Origin: Allomuricauda sp. M10
GTDB taxonomy: Bacteria > Bacteroidota > Bacteroidia > Flavobacteriales > Flavobacteriaceae
Assembly (NCBI RefSeq): GCF_020782875.1
Contig: NZ_JAJGBN010000005.1
Span: 248,001-312,000, forward strand
Length of the DNA stretch: 64,000 bases
Direction: 5' to 3'
The position numbers and the translations under genes were made by a program. Within the stretch, counting starts at the first letter, position 1. Each line of letters opens with the position of its first letter. Positions 1-9,130 of the stretch are shown here, piece by piece. The notes below the pieces were generated by a model. That model was given only the letters and a program-made list of their open reading frames with translations, made no database searches and was not told the origin of the DNA.

Positions 1-115
1 TATAAAGTATTAGAAATATAGATTACGGTTTTAAGGTTTCATTTTATCCATGTTGCTGGATAAGGTCGGCTAGCACGCAATGGGTCGAAAGGTTGTACAA
101 GACATGGAGATGCCT

Positions 116-274
116 TCAAATGAACAATCCCCTGTTATCATTGGTGAAATCCAAATGCTCTTGACTTTCAGTATCACTTCCTTTTTTATCGATGGTCGGG
201 CAATTGGTCGATTCAACAAGGTTTTGGAAGGACAACAACTGTGATTTGACTTGGCGTATGATGCTCATGTTCAT
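116..274 (-). CDS. small hypothetical protein (52 aa), doubtful
   Basis: An ATG-initiated frame of 52 codons preceded by an A-rich leader (AATAAAAA before the ATG), typical of flavobacterial starts. It stops at a TGA at 116-118, but the same frame stays open after that stop for about 23 more codons to a TAA at 44-46, and the extension also reads like protein (HLHVLYNLSTHCVLADL). It may be a short gene, or the end of a gene broken by a nonsense change. No family recognised. It lies downstream of the AraC gene on the same strand, separated by 80 bp. Confidence 0.25.
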   Translation of the reverse strand: MNMSIIRQVKSQLLSFQNLVESTNCPTIDKKGSDTESQEHLDFTNDNRGLFI

Positions 275-354
275 TTTTTATTGGATTGATGTTTTATTTT
301 TTGGATTCACCTAAATCAAAGGGCAACGACAATAGTTAGGAAACTGGTTTTCTC

Positions 355-1140
355 CTATGTTGCAAATTGCATATTGGCTTGGAAGGCTTTTCTGAACTTT
401 AGCGGGGGAATCCCGAAATTGGATTTGAACAACTGGGAAAAATGGCTTGGATTCTCACATCCCACGCCCATCCCGACCTGGATAACACTTTCATCCGTTG
501 AAAGAAGCAACTTTTTGGCTTCTTCCAGCTTGAGCCTGGTCACGAATTGGTGTGGTGTTTCACCCGTGGTCTTTTTGAAGACCCTTATAAAATGATGTAC
601 ACTTAGTTCGACAAGCATGGCCAGTTCAGAGGTTTGTACCGGACGGTCCATATGCTGTTGGACATATCTCCGGATCTTTTGAAGTTGAAACGGACTTATT
701 CCCATTTTCAAATCGGTGTTGATTTCCATTTGCATACAATATCTTTTCACCAAATAATCTCCCATGGTGATGATCATATTTTCCAAATAGGACATATCCC
801 CGCTTCCACACATCAACAATTCTTGAATCAGATATAGCGCCAATTGATTGCTCAATGGACTATCCAAAATGGGTTTGGGACAAAATGTGTTTTTCTCCAT
901 ACTCGATCCTAGGGTACCGAACGCACCATTGCAGATGCCAAGGATCAAGGGTTTGTCGGGATTGAAATCCGGAGTTGGTCGAAGGGCAAATATGAATTCA
1001 AATACGTTCTCGGAAGCTTGACCGGCATTGGGACTGTCCAAGTCGCGCATCAAAAACAAAATGATGGGTGATTTGTGGATTTGGGACCGTACCTCCTCTT
1101 TTTGAACACGATATTTATCAATTTGGATCAGATATTTCAT
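355..1140 (-). CDS. AraC family transcriptional regulator
   Basis: A 261-aa DNA-binding regulator. The last ~100 residues (about 150-255) form the double helix-turn-helix of the AraC/XylS family: SELAMLVELSVHHFIRVFKK is the first helix-turn-helix, and the second includes VIQVGMGVGCENPSHFSQLF followed by the FG(I)PPLKFR ending typical of the family. The N-terminal 140 residues are not a recognisable cupin and presumably carry effector sensing. The gene is transcribed away from the large kinase gene at 1490, with 349 bp between the two starts. No ligand or target can be named from sequence. The family call is firm. Confidence 0.9.
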   Translation of the reverse strand: MKYLIQIDKYRVQKEEVRSQIHKSPIILFLMRDLDSPNAGQASENVFEFIFALRPTPDFNPDKPLILGICNGAFGTLGSSMEKNTFCPKPILDSPLSNQLALYLIQELLMCGSGDMSYLENMIITMGDYLVKRYCMQMEINTDLKMGISPFQLQKIRRYVQQHMDRPVQTSELAMLVELSVHHFIRVFKKTTGETPHQFVTRLKLEEAKKLLLSTDESVIQVGMGVGCENPSHFSQLFKSNFGIPPLKFRKAFQANMQFAT

Positions 1141-1409
1141 GGCTTTAATTTTAAAAGGTTAGTTATTAGAATGCTTCACAATTGGCCTACATATGATTTC
1201 ATAATGTTTGCACTTGTTGTGTTGCCGGTTATAGGCTTCTCGGTATGGGACCTGCAGCTTCCCATTTGATTCAAGCCAAAAGTAATGGAGGGATTTTGAG
1301 GCGGCCAGTTGGAATTTCCCAATGGACACAGTTTTCTTATCAATGCACCATTTTTAGCCAAAACTTGGCTTAAAACGAAACTGGACGATTCGACTTGATC
1401 GAATTTATC

Positions 1410-1471
1410 TTCTTAACGTAGCCGTTTCATTTCTTAACGTGACAGCCAATCACGTAGAAATGAGTAAATTG
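1410..1471 (+). promoter_or_regulatory. LytTR-type direct repeat and promoter upstream of the giant kinase gene
   Basis: The 10-mer TTCTTAACGT occurs at 1410-1419 and exactly 21 bp later at 1431-1440. On the other strand each copy reads ACGTTAAGAA, close to the known LytTR half-site type (AgrA binds ACAGTTAAG repeats about two helical turns apart). A TAAATTG sequence at 1465-1471 could serve as a -7 element, 19 bp before the ATG at 1490. The LytTR regulator encoded at 8286-9053 in the same cluster is the natural candidate ligand. The rest of the 1141-1489 gap also holds a short inverted repeat (ATTCGA/TCGAAT, 1388-1404). Confidence 0.5.
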
Positions 1472-1489
1472 TAATCCAATTCGTGCCTC

Positions 1490-4400
1490 ATGATACACTT
1501 GACAATAAAAGATGTGGACCTTCGGGTCAATTTGCTCGATAACGTTGGTATTGTAGAAGAGGAATCTAATGGAAGAATGGATCTGGATAAAAGGCCCTAT
1601 TTGGCAGACCCCAATTTTCTTAATGACATGTCCATCCGGACCATTGGATCCGTCAGTTCGTCAAAGGTAGTCTATGAGGTTCCTTTCCTGAAAAAGGTCA
1701 ATCCAGTCCCACCAAAGACGAGAATTGATTTTGAGGTCTTTCTAGATAAATCAATTCAATTGACGAAAACCATCTTGCAGGTACACGAAGCCAACTACTG
1801 TTTCGGTATTCTTAGAAATGATAGGGTTTGGAGCGGCAACAATGGGGAGTTGATCGTTTTGGGCATTACTTTGCTACAGAAAAGCTATGCCAAAAGAGAC
1901 CTGACCATTTACCAGGAAAATGATTTTCATTTTCTTGCCCCTGAATTCAGTAGGCGTAGCAATAAATTACCCGATAAAAGATCTGATCTATATGGCTTGG
2001 GGGTCCTGTTGCATTTCTGGTTGACCGGAACACATTTCATCAATGCAGCGGACAAACAGGAAGTTTTGCACAAACACCTGACCGAAACCTATTCCATCGA
2101 ACATTTAGACCTGCAATGGCGAGATACCGGGATTTACAATATTATAAGGGGGCTGGTTGAGAAAAATCCCGATGAGAGATACCAAACGGCCCATGGCGTG
2201 CTTAAGGATCTGATTGGTTTGAAATCGGGACTTGACAAGAACGAGCCTTTGGTTTATGAACAATTGAGCCTTTCATACAACCCGGGTACTTTTTGTTTTT
2301 CTGATACACTTCTTGAAAGGGAAGTTGCTCTTGAAAAGCTTAACAGTATATATAAGGAAATATGTAATGGTGCCTCGGCGGTTGTTTTTTTGGAAGGACC
2401 GTCGGGAATTGGCAAAACCAGTCTCGGAAAAACCTTCGAGTCGACCATTGCCGATGCCAGTACCTTATTTTCCATTGGTGGATTTGACGAAGGACATTCT
2501 ACACCCTACAGGGCATTTCAACAGGCGTTTCACAATATTGCACAACGGATTTTGTTGAAATCCGGAAAAAGCCACGCTGAGGTACGTGATGTTTTTATGT
2601 CTGGCCTTGGGTCGGATCTCACTGCCCTTTTCCAAGTTATTCCCGATTTAAAGGAGCTCACCGGTAATCTACCCGAACCAGAACCTTTGGATCCCTTGGA
2701 AACTGGAGACCGTTTCGTTAATCTTTTTGCAAGATACTGCCGGACCCTTGATGGAATCGGGTTAAAACGTGTGGTGTTCATTGACGACGTTCAATGGTCG
2801 GACCTTTCGTCACTCAAGTTAATAGAATATATGGCTTGGGCTCCGATCTCCAGGGTGATGTTCGTGTTGTCCTTCAATCCGGAGGGGCTCACCGAGGACC
2901 ACCCTTTACGGTGCTTCCAACGGTCACTTGAAAAATCAAAAAAAGGGGCCCCGGTGATCAAACTCCATAACCTTGGGGAAGAGGCTACCTATCAAATGGT
3001 TGCGGACGCCTTATCGGAAAAAGGGGAGAGAATAAGGGAATTCAGTCGTTTGGTATATAAAAAGACGGATGGTAATCCACATTATATCAAACTTTTTTTA
3101 AAATCGCTCCGAGAGGATAATGTACTAACCTACGATATGTCTAGCTATCAATGGCAATTCGATCTTGGACGCATTAAAGTACAGGAAATGGCCGATAACG
3201 TATTGGCCATCCATGAAAAACAATTGTTGTTACAATCCTATCAAGCACAGGTTTTGCTCAAGGTAGCCGCATATGACAACGGGAAATTCAACATTCCTTT
3301 GCTTGCTTCGGTTTGCAAATTTCCAGAGGAAATAGTGACCCTTTTGTTGGAGCTGTTGACCGAATCGGGCCAACTTTCTAAATTGGAATCCAAACCGATC
3401 ACCTATACCTTTGGCCATAACCGAATCCAACAAGCCGCATTCCATCTTAACGTTCCCGGATTCGAACTTTCCAATGAAGCACTTCATTTTGCAGTGGCCC
3501 GTTTTCATCTGGAACAAGGGGATTTCCAGCAGGCCATTCAATTAAACCAATTGGTGGAGCATTTGATCCAATCCAATGCACTTTTGGAGCTTGATACTAC
3601 AATCAAGTCTCTTGGTTTCATTTTACAGGCAGGTCGACAGGCGAATGAATCCAACGCTCCCAATACGGCATTTCAGTATCTGGGGTTTGCAAAGGAACTT
3701 CAAGAACGGTTCAAGTTGGAGACCTACACCTTTGAAGTGCTCTATGGGCTGGCAAAGGCCTCTTATTTGTTGGGTAGAATTGAAGAAGGAAGGTGCTTTG
3801 CCGACAAAGCTCTAAAGTGTGTGGCTACTAGGGAACAGCAAGGTGAGGTCTATCTGTTGAACCTAAAATTCCAAGAAGCCTATTCCCTATATAATGAAAA
3901 TTATTTGGAAGGAGTCGAGGCCCTGAATGCCCTTGGGACCACATTCAATACAAACTTTGGGGTTTCTGATATCGATTCTGAATATCGCAAGTTCTGTGCT
4001 GCTTTGCCGGATGATCTTCGTTTGATCATTGGTAAAAAGTTCAGGGCGACCCATGAGAACCAATATGTTCTTGAAGTTTTGGTAAACATGTGTACCTCGG
4101 CCCAACGGAATAACCAGGATATCTATGCTTTGATCCTACTTAAATTGGGAAATCTTATAGTGGAGTTCGGATGTAACGAATCGACACCTTTCGTGCTATC
4201 GCATCTGGGATCACTATTGTGCTATCGCTATGGTTCCTTTGAAATTGGGGTACAACTTGGTGGTCTCGGACTTGAACTCTTGGATCAAGGGGATTCGGAT
4301 AAGTATTATTCGAAAACACTTTCTGTTTACCACTGTGGATTGGGTCCACTGCAATTTGACTACTTGGCCCTAGACCGAAGGTTGGAGCCCGAAATCGAGT

Positions 4401-7255
4401 ATTGTGTTGATAGAGGAGATATTCATGGGGCACAGAACCTACATTATGCCAAGATTCGTAACCAGTTGTTATTGGGAGACAATCTCGGGGAGATCCTTCG
4501 ATTTTGTAATGATACGTTGGATACAGGTAGCATCTTCAATAGTGAAGTTTATATAGCCCAACTGCAACTCTTTAAAACCATAGCACTAACTCTTAGGGGC
4601 TTTGATTCAAAAGACGCAGTCCAAGCCAATTTAAGGGCCTTGGAATTGTTGGATGAATGTAATTGCAAAGGGGCACGGGCAACCTATCATATCCTGATGG
4701 GGTGGGCCTTTTGTTTGAACGGTGAGTTTGAAAGGACTTTACAATACTATAGACATCATGGGCCGGAACTGGAATATGCAACGACCGAGCCCCAATTTTT
4801 CCGTTACCAGATCGTACTGTCTATATGCGAACTGATGACCGAGGAAAACCTTAATGGTGTGTTGTTGAACCGTATCGTTTCAAGACAAGGGCACCTGAAA
4901 AAATGGTCCGAAACCATGCCCGATAATTTTAAGGCGGAATTCAATATTGTAGAACTGTTACTTTCTTGTAAAGTAGGGGATTTTGACAATTTGACTTCTA
5001 AAATAGAGGAAACCCTCCGTTGGACAGAAAAGGGGAATCAAATTGCAGTTCGTGCCCTCTTGACCAATGTATTGCATTTAGCCTTGCCAGAGGCCGATTT
5101 TAGTTTCTTGAGGCATGCACTCAAGAACGAATCCGATCGGACCTTTGTTAAGTGGGGCGTGTATCGAGATGGTCATTCATCATCCTTGGATATGCAAAAT
5201 GCAAAGCTTGGGCTCAACCCCAACAAGAATAGTTTCGATTTTCAGAGTCTTATTAAAGCGACGCAGACGATTTCTGCAGAAGTCAACAAAGAAAGACTCG
5301 TGCAAAACCTTCTAAAAATCGTGATGGAAAACGCAGGGGCAGATAAGGGTGCCTTGATCTTGTCAAATGGCGGCGACTTGACGGTTCCTGAATTCATAGA
5401 TCTAACAAGATCGTCCATGGAATTTTTTACCGAATCCAAATTGGACGATTGCCATTTCCTGCCAATTGGATTGATTGAACATGTGGTTATCAACAAAAAG
5501 GAGTTGTGCATTGAAAATCTAGCCAACTATTGCAGCAAGGAAGAAGATGTCCTTACGGACAATACTGGTTCCATGTTGCTTATGCCACTCATGAAGCAGG
5601 GAGATCTTGTAGGGGTACTATTCGTGGTCAATAGCCAGGTTAAAGGTATGTTCACCGAGGGAGGATTGGAAGTCCTAAGAATAATAGCTTCCCAGGCAGC
5701 TATCTCCATTACAAATTCCATGCTCTATGAAAAGGCCTTGACTCTCAACCAGGAACTTGCTGCATCTGAAAAGGAACTCGCCAAGCTTAACCAGGCCCTA
5801 GAGGAAAAAATCAGGGAAAGGACCCAGCATCTGCACCACGAAATCGAAATGAGAAAGGAAGCGGAACGGGACCTGATTTTTGCAAAGAATGATGCGGACA
5901 ACGCCAATCGGGCAAAATCGCAGTTCCTTGCCAACATGAGCCATGAGATCAGGACCCCTCTTAACGCCATTGTAGGATTTTCACAAATCCTTTCCAATCA
6001 GAGCAAGTCCCTCGAACTGACCAATTCCTTTAGAAGGTATCTCAATAACATTTATCAAAGTGCCGATTCCCTATCGGAAATTATCAAGGATATTTTGGAT
6101 CTTTCCAAAATCGAGGCAGGGAAAACAGCACTTGCGGTAGAGGATCTGGATTTGAGACAATTGATTTTTTCTGTGTATCGAATTCAAAACAGCCTTGCTA
6201 AATCCAAAGGCGTAAAAGTGATTTACAATCTGGCCCCGGGAACGCCACGTTATATTCGATCCGACCGCGGTAAAATAAAACAGATTTTAATGAACATCGT
6301 GGGGAATGCCGTAAAGTTCACTCCCTGCCATAATAGTGTAAAACTAGGACTGTGTGCGACTGAAAATGCCCTGGTGTTCACCATCTCCGATGAAGGAATT
6401 GGGATACCGGAGTCCGATCTGGAGCGAATTTTTGAACCGTTCATGCAATCGGATGCAGGTATGGACAGAAAGTACGGAGGTACTGGACTTGGATTGGCCA
6501 TTACCAAAAGCTTGGTCGATATCCTTGGAGGAAAACTGTCTGTGGAAAGCGTGGAAGGGTCGGGTACCTGTTTTACGGTCCAAATCCCATATGAACCTGC
6601 CGGCCCCTTGCAATTTGATTCCCCTGAAACGTTATTGGCAAATTATAAGGTCCCACAAAACAGAAGAATATTGGTAGTGGAGGATAATCCCATGAACCAA
6701 GAAATGATCCGTGCCCTTTTCTCGGAATTGGGTTCGGAAATATTGCTGGCCAACAATGGAAAGGAAAGTATTGCCATGACCAAACAATTCCAACCGGACA
6801 TCATCTTTATGGATATCCATATGCCGGAAATGGACGGTTTCGAAACCCTGAAGTTGGTCCGTAAAATCAATGCAAAGGTTCCTGTGATAGGATTGTCGGC
6901 CGATGCTTTTAAGGAGCACCAGGATGCGGCACTTAAAGCGGGGTTCGCCGACTATTTGACCAAACCCATCCAGTTAACAAAAATTGTGGGTATTCTCAAG
7001 GAACATTTACCTGACTCAAATAAAAAAATTCCCAAAAAAGTTCCGGTCTTGGATGAAGACCAGAAGAACCATAAACTTTGGGCCTTGGAGACCATAAGGA
7101 GCCTGCCCATTTTTGAAACCGAGAAATTGGTCGAAGTGGCTGCAACATTGGGGGAAATTCTTCCCCAAGAATCCCTTAACAGATTGGAGGATGCCATTTA
7201 TACCGGGGACGAAAGGGCCCTGCAAGAATTTTTAACGGCCTCCATGCATGTATAG
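1490..7255 (+). CDS. giant hybrid sensor: pseudokinase-AAA-TPR-GAF-histidine kinase-receiver
   Basis: A 1921-aa soluble signalling protein. Residues ~60-250 resemble the C-lobe of a Ser/Thr protein kinase (APE-like LAPEF, SDLYGLGVLLHFWLTG), but the catalytic HRD loop is replaced by CFGILRND and DFG by VLGI, so it should be a pseudokinase. Residues ~280-600 are a P-loop ATPase: Walker A GPSGIGKT near 303, Walker B RVVFIDDVQW. An all-helical TPR-like stretch (~620-1230) follows, then a GAF domain (~1246-1407), a coiled coil, HisKA with His1485 in SHEIRTP, HATPase with N-box NIVGNAVKF and G-boxes DEGIGIP and GTGLGLA, and a receiver domain with Asp1775 in FMDIHMP. This is the PknB-AAA-GAF-HK architecture known from large bacterial and fungal sensors. 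It overlaps the next gene by 8 nt, so the two are translationally coupled. Signal unknown. Confidence 0.93.
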   Translation: MIHLTIKDVDLRVNLLDNVGIVEEESNGRMDLDKRPYLADPNFLNDMSIRTIGSVSSSKVVYEVPFLKKVNPVPPKTRIDFEVFLDKSIQLTKTILQVHEANYCFGILRNDRVWSGNNGELIVLGITLLQKSYAKRDLTIYQENDFHFLAPEFSRRSNKLPDKRSDLYGLGVLLHFWLTGTHFINAADKQEVLHKHLTETYSIEHLDLQWRDTGIYNIIRGLVEKNPDERYQTAHGVLKDLIGLKSGLDKNEPLVYEQLSLSYNPGTFCFSDTLLEREVALEKLNSIYKEICNGASAVVFLEGPSGIGKTSLGKTFESTIADASTLFSIGGFDEGHSTPYRAFQQAFHNIAQRILLKSGKSHAEVRDVFMSGLGSDLTALFQVIPDLKELTGNLPEPEPLDPLETGDRFVNLFARYCRTLDGIGLKRVVFIDDVQWSDLSSLKLIEYMAWAPISRVMFVLSFNPEGLTEDHPLRCFQRSLEKSKKGAPVIKLHNLGEEATYQMVADALSEKGERIREFSRLVYKKTDGNPHYIKLFLKSLREDNVLTYDMSSYQWQFDLGRIKVQEMADNVLAIHEKQLLLQSYQAQVLLKVAAYDNGKFNIPLLASVCKFPEEIVTLLLELLTESGQLSKLESKPITYTFGHNRIQQAAFHLNVPGFELSNEALHFAVARFHLEQGDFQQAIQLNQLVEHLIQSNALLELDTTIKSLGFILQAGRQANESNAPNTAFQYLGFAKELQERFKLETYTFEVLYGLAKASYLLGRIEEGRCFADKALKCVATREQQGEVYLLNLKFQEAYSLYNENYLEGVEALNALGTTFNTNFGVSDIDSEYRKFCAALPDDLRLIIGKKFRATHENQYVLEVLVNMCTSAQRNNQDIYALILLKLGNLIVEFGCNESTPFVLSHLGSLLCYRYGSFEIGVQLGGLGLELLDQGDSDKYYSKTLSVYHCGLGPLQFDYLALDRRLEPEIEYCVDRGDIHGAQNLHYAKIRNQLLLGDNLGEILRFCNDTLDTGSIFNSEVYIAQLQLFKTIALTLRGFDSKDAVQANLRALELLDECNCKGARATYHILMGWAFCLNGEFERTLQYYRHHGPELEYATTEPQFFRYQIVLSICELMTEENLNGVLLNRIVSRQGHLKKWSETMPDNFKAEFNIVELLLSCKVGDFDNLTSKIEETLRWTEKGNQIAVRALLTNVLHLALPEADFSFLRHALKNESDRTFVKWGVYRDGHSSSLDMQNAKLGLNPNKNSFDFQSLIKATQTISAEVNKERLVQNLLKIVMENAGADKGALILSNGGDLTVPEFIDLTRSSMEFFTESKLDDCHFLPIGLIEHVVINKKELCIENLANYCSKEEDVLTDNTGSMLLMPLMKQGDLVGVLFVVNSQVKGMFTEGGLEVLRIIASQAAISITNSMLYEKALTLNQELAASEKELAKLNQALEEKIRERTQHLHHEIEMRKEAERDLIFAKNDADNANRAKSQFLANMSHEIRTPLNAIVGFSQILSNQSKSLELTNSFRRYLNNIYQSADSLSEIIKDILDLSKIEAGKTALAVEDLDLRQLIFSVYRIQNSLAKSKGVKVIYNLAPGTPRYIRSDRGKIKQILMNIVGNAVKFTPCHNSVKLGLCATENALVFTISDEGIGIPESDLERIFEPFMQSDAGMDRKYGGTGLGLAITKSLVDILGGKLSVESVEGSGTCFTVQIPYEPAGPLQFDSPETLLANYKVPQNRRILVVEDNPMNQEMIRALFSELGSEILLANNGKESIAMTKQFQPDIIFMDIHMPEMDGFETLKLVRKINAKVPVIGLSADAFKEHQDAALKAGFADYLTKPIQLTKIVGILKEHLPDSNKKIPKKVPVLDEDQKNHKLWALETIRSLPIFETEKLVEVAATLGEILPQESLNRLEDAIYTGDERALQEFLTASMHV

Positions 7256-8294
7256 TGATACTTCGATTCTTATCGTTGATGACAATAGGCAGGTCCTTGA
7301 ACTAGTAAAACATGTCTTGGGTGAGGAAGGCTATGATATTTCATTCATCCCAAAGGGCCAATTTCTTTTTCAACGGTTGAATGCCAAACACTTTGATTTG
7401 GTCCTTTTGGATATCAACCTGCCCGGTATCAGTGGATTTGAATTGTTGGCCGAGATCAGGTCAGAACCGTCCTTTGAAATGCTTCCAGTTATTGTCATCA
7501 GCGCGGAAGAGGAGGACGAAACCCTGGCCAAGTGTTTTGATCTTGGAGCCAATGATTATATAAAGAAGCCCATTCATCACGAAATCTTAAAGGCAAGGGT
7601 CCGTTCAGTGATCTCAGCCTCAAGGTTCCACCAAAGTGCGATACTTGCACAAAAGCAAGAAGCATTACGGGCAAGGATGAAAATGCTTTCCTCCCAAATG
7701 AATCCTCATTTCATTTTCAATTCATTGTCGTCCATACAAGAGTTTGTCCTGGCGAATGAAACGGAAAAAGTCTTGGATTATCTTTCCGAATTTGCTGGTC
7801 TTATGCGTCAAAATTTAGAAAACTCGGTCCTGCCCCACATCACCCTCTCCAATGAGATCAAATTTTTGGATACCTATCTGAAGTTGGAAAGAACGAGGTT
7901 TAACAAGGTTTTTGACTATGATCTTCAAATTAATGTTGAAGAACCTGAAAACATTATGGTTCCACCAATGCTTATCCAGCCTTTTTTGGAAAATGCGATT
8001 ATCCATGGCCTTCGCAAATCTCCCCGACCCGGTCAATTGCTTTTGGAAATTTGGGAAATGGAGGAATCTCTTCATTGTTCCATAATGGATAATGGTGTAG
8101 GGAGGGAGTCTGCCTCTCTGGTTCCCAAAAATGGACATCGTTCGATGGCAATGTCGAATATCGAAGCCCGGATGGAATTGTTGAATATGGAATTTGGGGA
8201 AAATGTGTTCAGCGTCAGGGTCGAAGATCTGAAACGGGACAACGAACCTATCGGGACCTTGGTTACCCTTCAGATGCCAAACGATTTACATTAA
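7248..8294 (+). CDS. receiver-LytS/YehU-type histidine kinase fusion
   Basis: A 348-aa cytoplasmic protein. Residues 1-125 are a CheY-like receiver with phospho-acceptor Asp55 (VLLDINLPG). Residues ~140-345 are a His_kinase (PF06580) plus HATPase module of the LytS class, with His154 in the diagnostic MNPHFIFNSL and an N-box-like ENAIIHGL. It has no membrane segments, unlike classical LytS, so its input is probably phosphoryl transfer to its own receiver, most likely from the hybrid kinase directly upstream (8-nt overlap). The natural output partner is the LytTR regulator at 8286, which is convergent and shares the last 9 bp with this gene. Confidence 0.9.
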   Translation: MYSDTSILIVDDNRQVLELVKHVLGEEGYDISFIPKGQFLFQRLNAKHFDLVLLDINLPGISGFELLAEIRSEPSFEMLPVIVISAEEEDETLAKCFDLGANDYIKKPIHHEILKARVRSVISASRFHQSAILAQKQEALRARMKMLSSQMNPHFIFNSLSSIQEFVLANETEKVLDYLSEFAGLMRQNLENSVLPHITLSNEIKFLDTYLKLERTRFNKVFDYDLQINVEEPENIMVPPMLIQPFLENAIIHGLRKSPRPGQLLLEIWEMEESLHCSIMDNGVGRESASLVPKNGHRSMAMSNIEARMELLNMEFGENVFSVRVEDLKRDNEPIGTLVTLQMPNDLH

Positions 8295-9053
8295 TTTCTT
8301 TAATAAAGCCTCTTTTTTCCTGACCGATACATCAACATGGGATCCATCCTTTAAAATCAGATATCCTCCCTTTCCTTTGATATACTTTTCAACATGGCCC
8401 AAATTGACCATATGCGATTTATGGACTCTAAAAAAATTAAAGGATGCCAATAATGGTTCGAAATCACCCAATGGCTTGGATACCATGATCATTCTTCCGT
8501 TGTCAAGGTAAAAATTGGAATAGACGTGATTGGCTTCCACACGAATCAGGCGGTGGGCCTCGATAAAGTCTATGCCCTCTGAGGAACGCAAGGCAATCTT
8601 GGTCTGGTTTTTATCCTGCAAATGGATATTTTCCCTAAGAACTTGGTATTCTTCCTCTCGGGAAGGTGCTTGCTTTGCCAAGATTTTGGCGGCACGGGCC
8701 ACCGCTTGTTTGAGTTCCTGGATATTGATCGGTTTCAAGAGGTAATCCAAGGCGGCATATTTGATCGCATTGATGGCATAGAGGTCATGCGCCGTTGTGA
8801 AAATCACTTCAAAGGGCGGTTCCTCAAAATGATCGAATATGTTAAACCCATTGCCGTCAGGCATTTCGATATCCAGGAATACCAAATCGGGTTGTTCCAA
8901 CTTGATGAGTTCAACTGCCTCGCCTACAGAATATGCATGGCCTATAAGGACAATCTCGGGACAAAAAGTAGCAAGCATTTTCCCCAAGATGTCATGGTGC
9001 CTCTGTTCGTCATCGACGAGGATCGAGCGTATTTGGAGAGTCATGGTTGGCAA
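8286..9053 (-). CDS. LytTR family response regulator
   Basis: A 255-aa regulator with an N-terminal receiver (Asp61 in VFLDIEMPDG, conserved Lys in LLKPI) and a C-terminal LytTR DNA-binding domain (~155-252: NHVYSNFYLDNGRMIMVSKP, FFRVHKSHMVNL). LytTR proteins bind direct repeats spaced about two helical turns apart. It is convergent with the receiver-LytS gene and overlaps it by 9 bp. An internal ATG three codons downstream (MTLQIRSILVDDE) could be the true start. It likely receives phosphate from the LytS-type kinase. The repeat pair at 1410-1440 is a plausible target. Family certain, wiring inferred. Confidence 0.93.
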   Translation of the reverse strand: MPTMTLQIRSILVDDEQRHHDILGKMLATFCPEIVLIGHAYSVGEAVELIKLEQPDLVFLDIEMPDGNGFNIFDHFEEPPFEVIFTTAHDLYAINAIKYAALDYLLKPINIQELKQAVARAAKILAKQAPSREEEYQVLRENIHLQDKNQTKIALRSSEGIDFIEAHRLIRVEANHVYSNFYLDNGRMIMVSKPLGDFEPLLASFNFFRVHKSHMVNLGHVEKYIKGKGGYLILKDGSHVDVSVRKKEALLKKLM

Positions 9054-9086
9054 TGTTTGAATAAAACGCTTAAATATAGCAGATTT

Positions 9087-9104
9087 AATAGAAATATTTC
9101 TATT
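9087..9104. promoter_or_regulatory. 18-bp perfect palindrome between LytTR regulator and peroxiredoxin
   Basis: AATAGAAATATTTCTATT is a perfect 18-bp palindrome in the 77-bp divergent gap, 27 bp before the peroxiredoxin ATG. Its right end runs into CTATTTTG, which resembles a -7 box. The position fits an operator for a dimeric regulator controlling the peroxiredoxin. I cannot assign the regulator. Confidence 0.45.
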
Positions 9105-9130
9105 TTGTATTCATAATCAAGGAATTGTAA

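Noticed and set aside
116..118. In-frame TGA as selenocysteine codon
   Set aside because: No selenoprotein family resemblance and no evident structured element after it.
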